Positions 24,155-33,534 of a DNA stretch of 64,000 nucleotides are shown one piece after another (position 1 is the first letter of the stretch; every line of letters starts with the position of its first letter). The DNA is from Alphaproteobacteria bacterium (GTDB lineage: Bacteria; Pseudomonadota; Alphaproteobacteria; Micavibrionales; Micavibrionaceae), in the NCBI GenBank assembly GCA_017999645.1, contig JAGNLJ010000012.1:1-64000 (forward strand), written 5' to 3'. The notes beneath the pieces were generated by a model. The model searched no databases. It saw nothing but the letters and a program-made list of their open reading frames with translations, and had not been told where the DNA came from. Both the position numbers and the translations under genes were made by a program.

Positions 24155-26995
24155 ATGACCAGGAAGATGTTAATTGATGCAACCCATGATGAAGAAACAA
24201 GGGTTGCAGTTGTCGACGGCAGGAAACTTGTCGAGTTCGATTACGAAAGTAAATTCCGCAAACCCCTCAAAGGCAGCATATTTCTCGCGAAGGTAACGCG
24301 GGTTGAGCCGTCGCTACAGGCGGCGTTCGTCAATTTCGGCGGCAACCGTCACGGGTTTTTGCCTTTTGCCGAAATTCACCCCGATTATTTCCGCATCCCG
24401 ATCGCCGACCGAGAGGCCTTGCTTGCCGAGCAACAAGCGATGATAGAAGCGCAGGAAGCCGAGGAGCGCGAGCGCGAGCAACACGAACAGGATCAGCAGG
24501 AACAGCACCAAGATGCACCGGCTGAAACCGCCGAGGAGGCTCCCGCTGCCAAAGCTTCGGATGAGTCCGAAGACAATGTCGAATATCTCGAGCGTGAAGA
24601 TGAAACGATCGAGGAGATTGGCGGCTCTGAAGGTAATAAAGCTGCAGCTCCGGAAGAAGCGCACCCGCATGACGAACATCATGAAGAGCAAGCTGCTGCT
24701 AATGAATTCCAGTCCCGTGAAGGCCATGAAGGCGACGATTCAGCCCATGCCGATGAAGGTCCTCAGGAAGAGTCCGGCCAGCAGGGCGAAAGCGCTGAGG
24801 GCGAACAGCAAGAAGGCGGCGAAGGCAGCAACAGGGGCGGACGTCATCGTTACCCACGCCGCGGACGCCGCGGCGGCGGCCGTGGACGTCACCGCATGGC
24901 GCACCGTTCGGGCCGCGTCGAGAAATTCGGCGGCGAGGATTACAGCCAGGAAGACCGTTTCCGTTTTAACCTCCGCCGTAAATACAAAATTCAAGAGGTT
25001 ATCAAGCGCGGGCAGATCATGCTCGTGCAGGTGTCCAAGGAAGAACGCGGCAACAAGGGCGCGGCGGTCAGCACCTATCTTTCGCTGCCCGGACGCTATT
25101 GCGTACTGATGCCGAATTCCCCGCGTGCCGGCGGCGTATCGCGCAAGATCGCGAATTACCAGGACCGCGCCCGCATGAAAGAAATCATGCAAGAGATCCA
25201 GGTGCCGCAAGGCATGTCGGTGATTGTCCGTACGGCCGGTGTCTCGCGCAGCAAGCCTGAGATCAATCGCGATTTAGACTATTTAATGCGTCTTTGGGAC
25301 AATATCCGCGAATTGACGCTGCAATCTTCGGCGCCTTCGAAAGTTTACGAAGAAGCTGACCTGATCAAGCGCGCGGTGCGGGACCTTTACGGCAAGGACA
25401 TCGAGCAGATCGTTGTCGCCGGTGATGAGGGTCACAAGACCGCGAAGAATTTCATGAAAATGATGATCCCGAGCCATGTGAAAAACGTGATCGAGCATAC
25501 GGACGATGTGCCGCTGTTCACGCGTTATCATGTCGAGGAGCAGATCGCCGAAATCGGCGAGGCGCGCGTGACGCTGCCATCGGGCGGTTACCTGATTATC
25601 AACCAGACCGAGGCGTTAGTCGCCGTCGACGTCAACTCAGGAAAAGCGACAAAAGAGCGCCACATCGAGGAAACGGCGCTGAAAACCAACATGGAAGCGG
25701 CGAGCGAGATTGCGCGTCAATTGCGCCTGCGCGACCTTGGCGGATTGATCGTCATCGACTTCATCGATATGGAAGACCGCCGCAACAATTCCAAGGTTGA
25801 GCGCCGTGTGCGCGAGGCCCTGTCGACCGATCGCGCGCGCATCCAGATGAGCCGCATTTCATCGTTCGGCCTGATGGAGCTTTCGAGACAAAGACTGAAT
25901 CCGTCGCTGACGGAATCGCAATTCGAAATCTGCCCGCACTGCGCGGGATTGGGCCGTATCCGCACGTCGGATGCTATGTCGATCCTCGTGCTGCGCGCCA
26001 TCGAAGCCGAAGGCATCAAGGGCCGCCGCGGTCAGCAGCTGATCGCGCATGTCTCGAACGATGTCGCGGTTTATATTCTGAATAACAAGCGCAAGAATGT
26101 CAGCGAAATCGAAACGCGTTACGGCATGACGATCCTGATCCGCGTTGATGAAACGCTGGGCGCCAGCAGCTTCCGTATCGAGGCGCTGAAAGGTTCAGCT
26201 GTCATTGACGATGAAAACGAGCCGCGTGAAATCATTCGCAGTTCGGAGCCTGTCCATGCGCATGACGATCATCATGAGGATGAATCCCATGAAGGCCATG
26301 CGGATGACGAGCATCATGACGATGCTGCGCCGGATGCCGAGCCCCGTCATTCCGAGCAGGGCGATGCACCGCGTGGTGATCGTCCCGAACGCAGCGGACG
26401 CCGCCGCGGACGCCGTGGTGGAAAGCGCCGTGGCCGCCGTGAATGGCGCGACAATGACAACCGCGATGCAGCGCAGGATGGCCCGGCAGACGAGCAAAAT
26501 TTCAACGCCGCACCGCAGGAGAACTTTGGCAGCGAGGACGACGAATTCCGCGATGCAGCCGCCCACCAGGCGAGCCATGACCGTTATATCGCGCGCGATC
26601 CCGAAGAGCAGCAACAGCAGCATCGTGGTCGTGGCCGTGGCGGTTCCGACCAGGGACGCGGCGGTCGTGACGGTGGTTCAAGAGGCGGGCGCAACCGTAA
26701 TCGAGGTGGACGCGGACGGAGTAATAATGGCAGCGGGCGTCATGATTCAGAACGTGGGGGCAATCGCTCGCCGCGCGATGAAGCCGGTGCGCCGCCGCAA
26801 CAAAGGCCGCAGCAAAACACGCCGCGCAGTGAGGACAATGTCCGCGCTGAAGCGCCGAAATCTTTCGAGACTCCAAGGGAAACGAGCGAAGCCACAAGGC
26901 CCACGCCGAAATCCCAGGAAAAGAAAGATTACGAGAAGGTCAATGAAGCGCCGAGCGAGAAGAAGCGCGGCTGGTGGAACCGGCTGACCGAATAA
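24155..26995 (+). CDS. rne: Ribonuclease E
   Basis: This is the endonuclease that starts mRNA decay and rRNA/tRNA maturation and scaffolds the degradosome. The 946-residue protein begins MTRKMLIDATHDEETRVAVV. The S1 domain is split: its first half lies at residues 35-80, then an acidic, Glu/His/Gln-rich insertion of roughly 160 residues follows before KYKIQEVIKRGQIMLVQVSKEE restores the fold. The catalytic aspartates are in VDVNSGKAT and IVIDFIDMEDRR, and the zinc-link is CPHCAGLGRI. The C-terminal 240 residues are low-complexity (Arg/Gly, Asp/His) RNA-binding and scaffold sequence. ATG 24155 has a GGAG box; an ATG at 24143 is in frame. Confidence 0.95.
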   Translation: MTRKMLIDATHDEETRVAVVDGRKLVEFDYESKFRKPLKGSIFLAKVTRVEPSLQAAFVNFGGNRHGFLPFAEIHPDYFRIPIADREALLAEQQAMIEAQEAEEREREQHEQDQQEQHQDAPAETAEEAPAAKASDESEDNVEYLEREDETIEEIGGSEGNKAAAPEEAHPHDEHHEEQAAANEFQSREGHEGDDSAHADEGPQEESGQQGESAEGEQQEGGEGSNRGGRHRYPRRGRRGGGRGRHRMAHRSGRVEKFGGEDYSQEDRFRFNLRRKYKIQEVIKRGQIMLVQVSKEERGNKGAAVSTYLSLPGRYCVLMPNSPRAGGVSRKIANYQDRARMKEIMQEIQVPQGMSVIVRTAGVSRSKPEINRDLDYLMRLWDNIRELTLQSSAPSKVYEEADLIKRAVRDLYGKDIEQIVVAGDEGHKTAKNFMKMMIPSHVKNVIEHTDDVPLFTRYHVEEQIAEIGEARVTLPSGGYLIINQTEALVAVDVNSGKATKERHIEETALKTNMEAASEIARQLRLRDLGGLIVIDFIDMEDRRNNSKVERRVREALSTDRARIQMSRISSFGLMELSRQRLNPSLTESQFEICPHCAGLGRIRTSDAMSILVLRAIEAEGIKGRRGQQLIAHVSNDVAVYILNNKRKNVSEIETRYGMTILIRVDETLGASSFRIEALKGSAVIDDENEPREIIRSSEPVHAHDDHHEDESHEGHADDEHHDDAAPDAEPRHSEQGDAPRGDRPERSGRRRGRRGGKRRGRREWRDNDNRDAAQDGPADEQNFNAAPQENFGSEDDEFRDAAAHQASHDRYIARDPEEQQQQHRGRGRGGSDQGRGGRDGGSRGGRNRNRGGRGRSNNGSGRHDSERGGNRSPRDEAGAPPQQRPQQNTPRSEDNVRAEAPKSFETPRETSEATRPTPKSQEKKDYEKVNEAPSEKKRGWWNRLTE

Positions 26996-27038
26996 TCTCG
27001 TCTTTTGGGCTGCAAAATCTTTCGATTATCTTTCAAGA

Positions 27039-27758
27039 TCAACGCGCCAGCACGACGTAATAGAAATATGTTACGTCGGGGTTGGCGTTCGTATCGGTGA
27101 AGCAGCCGCTGGCCTTGCCGTTTAATTCAAATGGTATGCCGTCACCATCGATAATCACCAGTGCAGCATCATAAGCGCCCACGAACGGGGTCAAGGCGAT
27201 GCCTGTTGCATCGGCAGGCAAGGTGCCGCCGATTTCCATGTCGCGGTTGATCTGGGTGCAAAGTGCAGCATTTGCATTGGGCAGCAGTAAAATAAGATCA
27301 TTTCCAGTTCCTGCCGCCGTCGTTCCGATGGGGTAGGCGGCGGTACCGACATTGTTCGCGCCCGTAAAAATCCATTCGCTGCCCGCGGCCGCGCTGCCGG
27401 AGGGCGGATTGAGATAGTTTTGCCCGCCGCCGCCGGTTGCGAAAATTTTGCAATCGTTCGGGTCTTTGTGCGCGTCGCACAAGGCGTTGCTGTAGTCCTG
27501 TGTGGTGACGGTGTTTTCGAAGCTGATATCGCTCTCGGAAATGCCGCGCAGTTTCATCTGTTCGATTGTCGCTTCTATGCCCTTGGCCCAGCGCAGAATC
27601 TGGCTGGCCTTGATGCGTTGTTGTTCGACATCGCCGCTCTGGTCGACGTTGGTGCCTGACCGGGTGAGCAATACGGTCAGTGCCGCCAGCAGGACGATGG
27701 CCACCAGGATGAACCAGAGCGCATTACCGTGCTGCGATGTGCGGGAAGTGCTATTCAT
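27039..27758 (-). CDS. Pilin-like single-pass protein, paralog of the 59097 gene
   Basis: The 239-residue product has a short polar N-terminus ending HGNALW, one hydrophobic helix (about 11-32, WFILVAIVLLAALTVLLT) and a large exported domain. It resembles type IV pilin-like proteins in layout but lacks the Gly-Phe-Glu prepilin site. It shares with the protein at 59097-59780 the GN start, the SE-DISFEN motif after the helix, an SGA-GS-W-TG segment, LLPN-NA--C, and a C-terminal YFYYVVLAR. Start ATG 27758 was chosen because it places the helix as in the paralog. The function is unknown. It stands alone downstream of rne, convergent with it. Confidence 0.75.
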   Translation of the reverse strand: MNSTSRTSQHGNALWFILVAIVLLAALTVLLTRSGTNVDQSGDVEQQRIKASQILRWAKGIEATIEQMKLRGISESDISFENTVTTQDYSNALCDAHKDPNDCKIFATGGGGQNYLNPPSGSAAAGSEWIFTGANNVGTAAYPIGTTAAGTGNDLILLLPNANAALCTQINRDMEIGGTLPADATGIALTPFVGAYDAALVIIDGDGIPFELNGKASGCFTDTNANPDVTYFYYVVLAR

Positions 27759-28027
27759 GGCCCGAGTATAAACGCAGCGCGGACCGATTGCATAAAATTT
27801 TAGATAATTTTTATTTTTTGCGCGTTGCAAAAATGAATCTCAAATCCGTTTTGAATTTATTTTACTTTGTATTCATCTTCTATTGTTATGTTAAATATAA
27901 GGGCAGAAGCCTGGCGGTAAGACCAGCGGACCAGGGACAAAAATCGGATGAAGTTTTCAGGTTGTTTGGGCAAGCAGCCTTCTAAAGCAGGTAAGACAAG
28001 AGTTTCTACCTAAGTCATGCGCACTGG
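27759..28027 (+). ncRNA. Candidate small RNA or short-ORF transcript ending at the 28028 hairpin
   Basis: The strand-specific terminator at 28028-28106 must serve a forward transcript, yet the nearest left gene points the other way. The 270 bases before it hold a possible 50-codon frame (27833-27985, MNLKSVLNLFYF start, no ribosome site) and GC-rich, structured DNA around 27900-28000. I infer an unannotated small RNA or a tiny membrane peptide. No promoter is certain. Confidence 0.35.
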
Positions 28028-28106
28028 CCTGTATGATTTCCGGGTGACCGTCTAACCCCCCGTATGACGGATTACCCCCGGGTCAAAATCATACAGGTCT
28101 TTTTTT
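28028..28106 (+). terminator. Long structured hairpin with T-run
   Basis: CCTGTATGATTT at 28028-28039 pairs perfectly with AAATCATACAGG at 28086-28097. Inside, GGGT-ACCGTC pairs with GACGG-TACCC around a C-rich loop, and seven T follow near 28100-28106. This is larger than a usual terminator and could be the 3' part of a structured RNA. Confidence 0.7.
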
Positions 28107-28203
28107 GTCCATAATCAGCGCAGGCCATCCGCCGCTTTCCTCGTAGTATTTTTTTTGGTAGTAGTTAGAGGTTCATTCCACCTCGAAGGGAGCGCTTACG
28201 TCC

Positions 28204-29019
28204 ATGATCCGCACAATTTTCCTCGCCTTGTTTCTGCTGACTTTAAGCACGCCAGTGGCTTTTGCCGCTGCCGAAGAGGCCGCGCCCGCCGCTGACGTGA
28301 GGGCGGAAGAAAAGGCCGCGGAAGCGCCTGCGAAGGAAGAAGCCAAAGAAGCGCCCAAGGAAGAGAAAAAAGAAGAGGCGAAAGAGCCGGCGCCCGTAGC
28401 AGCAGAGAAGGCCGAGCTTCCACCCGAAGCTAAAGCGCACCAGGAAGCTGCGGAGAAAGTTTTCGCAGACATCAAGGCAATTGCAGAAAGTCTCAAGCCG
28501 GAAGAGCAGAAGCATTTCTTCATGCTCTACAGCAATTATAACATCATCGGCACCGTGAAAATGGTGCAGGGTGATGTCGATCACGCTGTCGAAGCCTGCG
28601 GCAAGGAAAACCCCGACCTGAAAGAGGGCATGGATTCACGGCTGAAAGAATGGCATGGCGCGATTGATCCCGTGATCGGGGAGGCCGAGGCCAATGTCGA
28701 CAACATGGTGCTCGCGCAGGAATACACCAAGCCTGCCCAAATCCAGAAAGTTTTCAAAGGACTGGATAAGACGCGCGCGCTCGCAGGCAAGCAGGTCGAA
28801 AAAACACCGGTGACGACGAAAGACGCCTGCGAATATCTGCAGGAAAAAATGAGTGACACGCAGGCGAATTTCATTCGCTTGCTGCGCAGCACGTTAGTTA
28901 CCGCGCCGCAGCTTGCGACGCCGCCGGCCAAAGCCGAAGAGAAACCTGCCGAAGAAAAATCAACAGAAGACAAGCCGGTGGAATCCGCCGCGCCGCCTGC
29001 TGCCGCGCCGGCAGAGTGA
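28204..29019 (+). CDS. Secreted Ala/Glu/Lys-rich protein, 271 aa
   Basis: A Sec signal (MIRTIFLALFLLTLSTPVAFA, cut after about residue 21) is followed by a charged low-complexity stretch of Ala, Glu, Lys and Pro (22-80), a helical globular part (80-235) with one Cys at HAVEACGKENP and another at KDACEYLQEK that could form a disulfide, and a second Ala/Glu/Pro tail. I do not recognise a family. It is periplasmic and probably monocistronic; the glycosyltransferase gene starts 30 bases later and may be cotranscribed. Confidence 0.65.
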   Translation: MIRTIFLALFLLTLSTPVAFAAAEEAAPAADVRAEEKAAEAPAKEEAKEAPKEEKKEEAKEPAPVAAEKAELPPEAKAHQEAAEKVFADIKAIAESLKPEEQKHFFMLYSNYNIIGTVKMVQGDVDHAVEACGKENPDLKEGMDSRLKEWHGAIDPVIGEAEANVDNMVLAQEYTKPAQIQKVFKGLDKTRALAGKQVEKTPVTTKDACEYLQEKMSDTQANFIRLLRSTLVTAPQLATPPAKAEEKPAEEKSTEDKPVESAAPPAAAPAE

Positions 29020-29049
29020 CGTGGTGGAGCGGCGGTTGAAAATGCCGTC

Positions 29050-30111
29050 ATGAAAATCCTGCAGATCATGGCCGGTGCCGGGCGCGGCGGGGCCGAGACA
29101 GCTTTTGTCGATATCACGACTGCCCTGCACGAGGCCGGTGAAACCATCGAGGCCGTGACGCGTGCCAATGACATTCGTGTGCCAGCGCTGCGGGCTGCAG
29201 GTATAACGGTTCATACGCTTCCTTTCGGAGGGCGCGTCGATGTGTTCACGCGCTGGCGTCTTCGCTCAATCATTAAAAAGTTCCAGCCTGACATCGTCCA
29301 GACATGGATGGCGCGCGCGGCGTGGAAAACGCCGGCCTGGGATGAATCGATGCACATTCCGCGCTACCTGCTGGTGGCGCGGCTGGGCGGTTATTACAAG
29401 CTGAAATATTTTGCTGGATCCGATCATTTCGTCACCAATACGCCCGACATACGCCGTTACCTTGTTGAAAACGGGATTGCGCCTGACGCGATCACGCACA
29501 TCAATAATTTTGCGCCGGAAGAAATTTCGCACAATCCGCTCAGGCGTTCCAATTTCGGCACGCCGCAGGATGCACCGCTGCTGGCCGCGCTCGGACGTCT
29601 GCATCCGAATAAAGCGTTCGATACGCTCATCCGCAGCATGGTCGATTTACCGGGTGTTTATTTATGGATCGCGGGCGAGGGGCCTGAGCGCGGCGCGCTC
29701 GAAAAACTGATTGCAGAATTAAATCTTGGCGAGCGCGTGAAGCTGCTCGGCTGGCGATCCGACCGCGCGGATCTTCTGGCCACCGCCGATATCTGCGTGA
29801 TTCCTTCGCGACACGAGCCGTTCGGGAATGTCTTTATCCAGGCCTGGGCGCAGAAAATACCGCTGATAACCACGGCAAGCGAGGGGCCTAGCCAGTATGT
29901 CCGGGATCGCGAGGATGCGCTGGTGACACCCGTGGACGACGTGGCAATGCTGTCCAAAACCATTGCCCGGCTGGTTGCCGATAAAAGCCTGCAAAAGCAG
30001 CTGGTTGAGAATGGCTATAAGCGCTATCTGTCTGAATTTACTAAAGAAAATACCGTCCGGGCGTACCTGCAGCTCTATCATTCCCTGCTAGGGCGCGCCC
30101 CTCAAATTTGA
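29050..30111 (+). CDS. Glycosyltransferase family 4
   Basis: A GT-B fold retaining glycosyltransferase of 353 residues. The N-terminal motif AGAGRGGAETAFVDI binds the acceptor side. The C-terminal half carries GRLHPNKAFDTLIRS and the donor-binding E-x7-E motif in PSRHEPFGNVFIQAW. The sequence is close to enzymes that add sugars to lipid A or exopolysaccharide acceptors, but the specificity cannot be read. No membrane segment is present, so it acts on the cytoplasmic face. Confidence 0.88.
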   Translation: MKILQIMAGAGRGGAETAFVDITTALHEAGETIEAVTRANDIRVPALRAAGITVHTLPFGGRVDVFTRWRLRSIIKKFQPDIVQTWMARAAWKTPAWDESMHIPRYLLVARLGGYYKLKYFAGSDHFVTNTPDIRRYLVENGIAPDAITHINNFAPEEISHNPLRRSNFGTPQDAPLLAALGRLHPNKAFDTLIRSMVDLPGVYLWIAGEGPERGALEKLIAELNLGERVKLLGWRSDRADLLATADICVIPSRHEPFGNVFIQAWAQKIPLITTASEGPSQYVRDREDALVTPVDDVAMLSKTIARLVADKSLQKQLVENGYKRYLSEFTKENTVRAYLQLYHSLLGRAPQI

Positions 30112-30257
30112 TAACCACCCCCGTTCTATGCGATAATCTTTATAACTTAACCTTTTAAAAAACTTTTTAATTTATAAATAAAATACAGATCAAAGGGTTA
30201 AGGCGGTAAGTGTGAATTAAAAAAGGCCGAAAAAGGCCTGTATTGAGGGTGTTGTTA

Positions 30258-33200
30258 ATGGCTGTTAGTCCCGATTCAGTTGAACGTCTCGTTTCCGTTA
30301 TGAAAGAAATGGGCTTTGATGTGGGCCCTGGTCACACGCGTGGCCATGTCGATGCCGCATTTAAACAAGCCTTCGATCCTGCCCTGAAAGCGCTGCTGCG
30401 CATTGGCATCGATGAAAAAGCGAGTAACGCACCATTTACGCCAGAAGCAAAAGCAGAACTCCTTAAATCGATCGAGAGGAATAAATCGAGTCCTCTGAAA
30501 ATGGGTTCCCTGAAGGCGTACGCGAACGATCAGGACTATACCAAGCTCGCCGCTAATCCTGTTGGCCAACCCATACCGGTTACTATCGCTTCAAAAGATA
30601 CGATAAGAAAAAATCTTATCGAGGCTGGATTTGAAGGCCGGCTGCTGGAGCCGAAAAATGTCGGCGGTGTACTAAAGTTTTTTGAAAACGCCGAACAATA
30701 TGTTGCTGATGTCGAGGCGGCTAATAATCAACTGGTAACGGTTGGTGTCGCTCCTCCTCCCGCTAAAATCAAAACATCAGAGCCTGTTGTAACAGCAAAG
30801 CCGAAAGAATCTGCGCCTGTTAAGCCAGCTGTTCCTACTCCTTCGCCGCAGGAAACGCAGCCGACTGTAAAAACATCGACTGGTGGCGTTTCGATCGCGC
30901 GCCCATCCGAGCTGACGAGCGGCGCGACGGCGACAGGGTATGTTGAAAAGCAGGTCGTGCAGAAAGATGTTCAGTGGTTGCCCGCAGACAGGTTGCCGCC
31001 GATTGTGGGTTCTATCTTTCCTGTAGCGGATGAAACATTGGGGCCAGTGAAACCGCAAGAGCCGTATTTTCCTTTAGGATTCAAACCGGTTTCGCCGCTT
31101 GATCCCCACCCAGAGAAAAGATCCACTTCTTCACCAGTCATCGGAAAGCTGTCAGTTGAAGAGGCCGCAAATATCGTCGAAACGGCGCTTGTCGAGCTTG
31201 GTGCGGGTATAAACAAGCGCATCGGCGAGACCAAGGCAAAATCCGGACTTGGGATGAGTCTTCTACTCGAGATGAACGAAATTCCGACCCTCGCGAAGGC
31301 GGACGGGGTTTTTGATCGTGACTCCGAGAAAGCGCTGCAGGGTGTTTTAAAAACCATGCAAAGAGACATCGGGCTGACGGACGATGAAATTTATAATTAC
31401 ACGCCGGATGTCGGAAAAAAAATAATGGGTGCCATCCCGAAGCTGGGAGATAAATTTAAGAAAAATACCAACGAGGAAGAAAAAAAGAAATTCGAAGAAA
31501 AAATCACAAGTCTGGTCGCTTCTCTCGATACGCTGCACGATGGCAAAAAACTTACGGGTGAAAAACTTTATGAAGGCCCGCCCGTCAAGCTCACGGCGAT
31601 CGGCGCATGGGTTCTCCAGGGTATTTTCGATTTCATTGGCTCGAGATTCCCGAAAGCCAAGGGTTTGATGGATGGATTGCTCGTTAACCTGACCGGCCAC
31701 AGCTTCAGCGAGCTGATGCCGAAATCGGAACACAGCGCCGAACTTTCCCATATCAGGAAAGAAGTGGAGCGTCTCCCGCAACAGGACCAGTTGAAGTCGC
31801 TTTATCTCAAGGCGATGGAAGGTGCCGATGGTAAAACAAGCGAGCAAATTAAATCTGTCGTCATGAGCGGCGTGGATTCCCTGATGCATTACAGCGACCC
31901 GGCACAGCGTAAGGCGTTTACGGAAGCGGTCAGCACCGCATTCGACGAGGCCGAGAAACAACGTGCGACCGCCACACCGGCTGATGCTGCCAAGGCTTTC
32001 GCGGATACGCTGAAAACGAAATGGGATGATCTGCCCGCGCCTTCGGGGTCGTCCAAAGTTCCCCATCAAAGGCCGGGCATTGAAATCGCGCTCGATCCGA
32101 AATTGCAAGATCTGGCGAAAAGCCTGGGTGTGAAGCCCAACAGCATGGTCAACACCATGGACCAGATGATCGCGCTCGGCGTCGAACAAAACGGCGGCAG
32201 GGAATACCCGGTGCTCTTCAAGGCCGGAGATACCGTTTATGTCATGGGCGTGACGAAAGATAATGTTATGACCGCCGTGCCGTTTACACCCAAGGATGTT
32301 CTTGGCCTGAACCAGGCGATCAATAATGTGCCGGGTGCGGATCTCAAGAGTCCGGCGCTTGAGCTGCTCACGGGTTCGCGCTACGGCCATCTTCCGCTGG
32401 CCGAGATACGCGACAGGCTGGCTCCTGAAAAGGTCAAGACTTTCCCGGAAGTCGAAAAGGTGATCGGCAGGGAATATAAAATGTGGCAGGAGCATGTGCA
32501 GGAAGAAGCCCTGCGCCCCAAGATAGATGCCGATGTGGAAAAAATGCGCGAAGAGCGCCAGGCGGCTTATGCCATGCGTGGCTTCGATATCAAAACGCAT
32601 ACTCCCATTGCTTCACCCGGCGGCGCGGGGTCGCGGGTTCTGCAGATCAGTGACGAGGTTCTTGGTCAGTATTATGCGCTCGGCAACCCCGTGCTGATGA
32701 AGGATGATTATAAAGGCCGCGGTGAGGTCAGGGTTCTTTTCTGCGACGACCACAACGGCGTGCGGGATGCAGGAGGCAAGCCTTTAAAGCCGCAGGAGCT
32801 CTACACGAAAAAGCATGATTCTTTTAAAATCATACCTATCACCGAGGAATATGACCGCCTCGATACGGAATTCAAAAAATTTCGCGAAACTCTTCCAAAG
32901 AATATGGATGACCGTACGGCGTTTAAAAGATTCAGAACGCATCTTGAAGACCAAAAGATCGATATTGCGGAAAAATATCCCAAGATGGCATCGATCATTT
33001 ATAATTCCGACCGTAAGAGCGGTGGCCAAAATTATGCCTACTTAATGAATCACGGCAAACCCGACGTCCTCGCGATGTTCGAGAATCTGCACAGGGATGC
33101 GAAGAGTCTCCCGCGTGGCGGCGCTTACACTGCGGAGGATACCGGCTTTTTTGCGGGCATAGGCAAAAGTATCAAGAGCCTCTTCAACAGCAAGAGCGAG

Positions 33201-33515
33201 CCGCCGCCGGACTGGGTGCTTAACCAACCCAAAGTAAGCTCTGTGGACCCTCTCAATCCGAAAGAAAAGGGCGGTGTTTTCGAAGAAGGTGCGCAGAAGA
33301 AGTTTCCCGAGGCTTTCAGGGATCCTCCCCCTGTCAAAGTGGCTGCGACGGATCCTGCAAGCGCGGGACCTGTCTCCAGCGATGCGCCGCCCGGGTCTAA
33401 ACAGAGAGCCGCCGACCTGTTCGGGGATAACGCCAAGATGGCCGAACGTGAGCAAGAGTTTATGTCTCAGCCAACCACTCCGACGCCACGCGTCCCCGCT
33501 GGCATAACCCCCTAA
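30258..33515 (+). CDS. Large unrecognised cytoplasmic protein, 1085 aa
   Basis: No known domain was recognised. There is no signal peptide and no clear membrane helix. Residues 1-155 look globular; 170-280 are a Pro/Thr/Lys-rich linker (KPKESAPVKPAVPTPSPQ); 280-690 are helical with a Lys/Glu-rich part (NTNEEEKKKFEEKIT); 690-960 look like a mixed alpha/beta domain; and the last 110 are disordered. The C-terminal 25 residues hold an acidic patch (AEREQEF) followed by small polar residues and a terminal ITP, reminiscent of Dot/Icm secretion signals. ATG 30258 is chosen for its GAGGGT box. The 251-aa gene follows after 19 bases. An effector role is inference only. Confidence 0.6.
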   Translation: MAVSPDSVERLVSVMKEMGFDVGPGHTRGHVDAAFKQAFDPALKALLRIGIDEKASNAPFTPEAKAELLKSIERNKSSPLKMGSLKAYANDQDYTKLAANPVGQPIPVTIASKDTIRKNLIEAGFEGRLLEPKNVGGVLKFFENAEQYVADVEAANNQLVTVGVAPPPAKIKTSEPVVTAKPKESAPVKPAVPTPSPQETQPTVKTSTGGVSIARPSELTSGATATGYVEKQVVQKDVQWLPADRLPPIVGSIFPVADETLGPVKPQEPYFPLGFKPVSPLDPHPEKRSTSSPVIGKLSVEEAANIVETALVELGAGINKRIGETKAKSGLGMSLLLEMNEIPTLAKADGVFDRDSEKALQGVLKTMQRDIGLTDDEIYNYTPDVGKKIMGAIPKLGDKFKKNTNEEEKKKFEEKITSLVASLDTLHDGKKLTGEKLYEGPPVKLTAIGAWVLQGIFDFIGSRFPKAKGLMDGLLVNLTGHSFSELMPKSEHSAELSHIRKEVERLPQQDQLKSLYLKAMEGADGKTSEQIKSVVMSGVDSLMHYSDPAQRKAFTEAVSTAFDEAEKQRATATPADAAKAFADTLKTKWDDLPAPSGSSKVPHQRPGIEIALDPKLQDLAKSLGVKPNSMVNTMDQMIALGVEQNGGREYPVLFKAGDTVYVMGVTKDNVMTAVPFTPKDVLGLNQAINNVPGADLKSPALELLTGSRYGHLPLAEIRDRLAPEKVKTFPEVEKVIGREYKMWQEHVQEEALRPKIDADVEKMREERQAAYAMRGFDIKTHTPIASPGGAGSRVLQISDEVLGQYYALGNPVLMKDDYKGRGEVRVLFCDDHNGVRDAGGKPLKPQELYTKKHDSFKIIPITEEYDRLDTEFKKFRETLPKNMDDRTAFKRFRTHLEDQKIDIAEKYPKMASIIYNSDRKSGGQNYAYLMNHGKPDVLAMFENLHRDAKSLPRGGAYTAEDTGFFAGIGKSIKSLFNSKSEPPPDWVLNQPKVSSVDPLNPKEKGGVFEEGAQKKFPEAFRDPPPVKVAATDPASAGPVSSDAPPGSKQRAADLFGDNAKMAEREQEFMSQPTTPTPRVPAGITP

Positions 33516-33534
33516 TATTCTGTATCCTTTATAT

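Noticed and set aside
27833..27985. 50-codon membrane peptide gene
   Set aside because: No ribosome site and only moderate hydrophobicity; kept as part of the small-RNA candidate region instead.
31347..32600. 417-codon reverse frame over the 1085-aa gene
   Set aside because: The forward frame has a proper start, ribosome site and gene-like composition, and the reverse product shows no motif.
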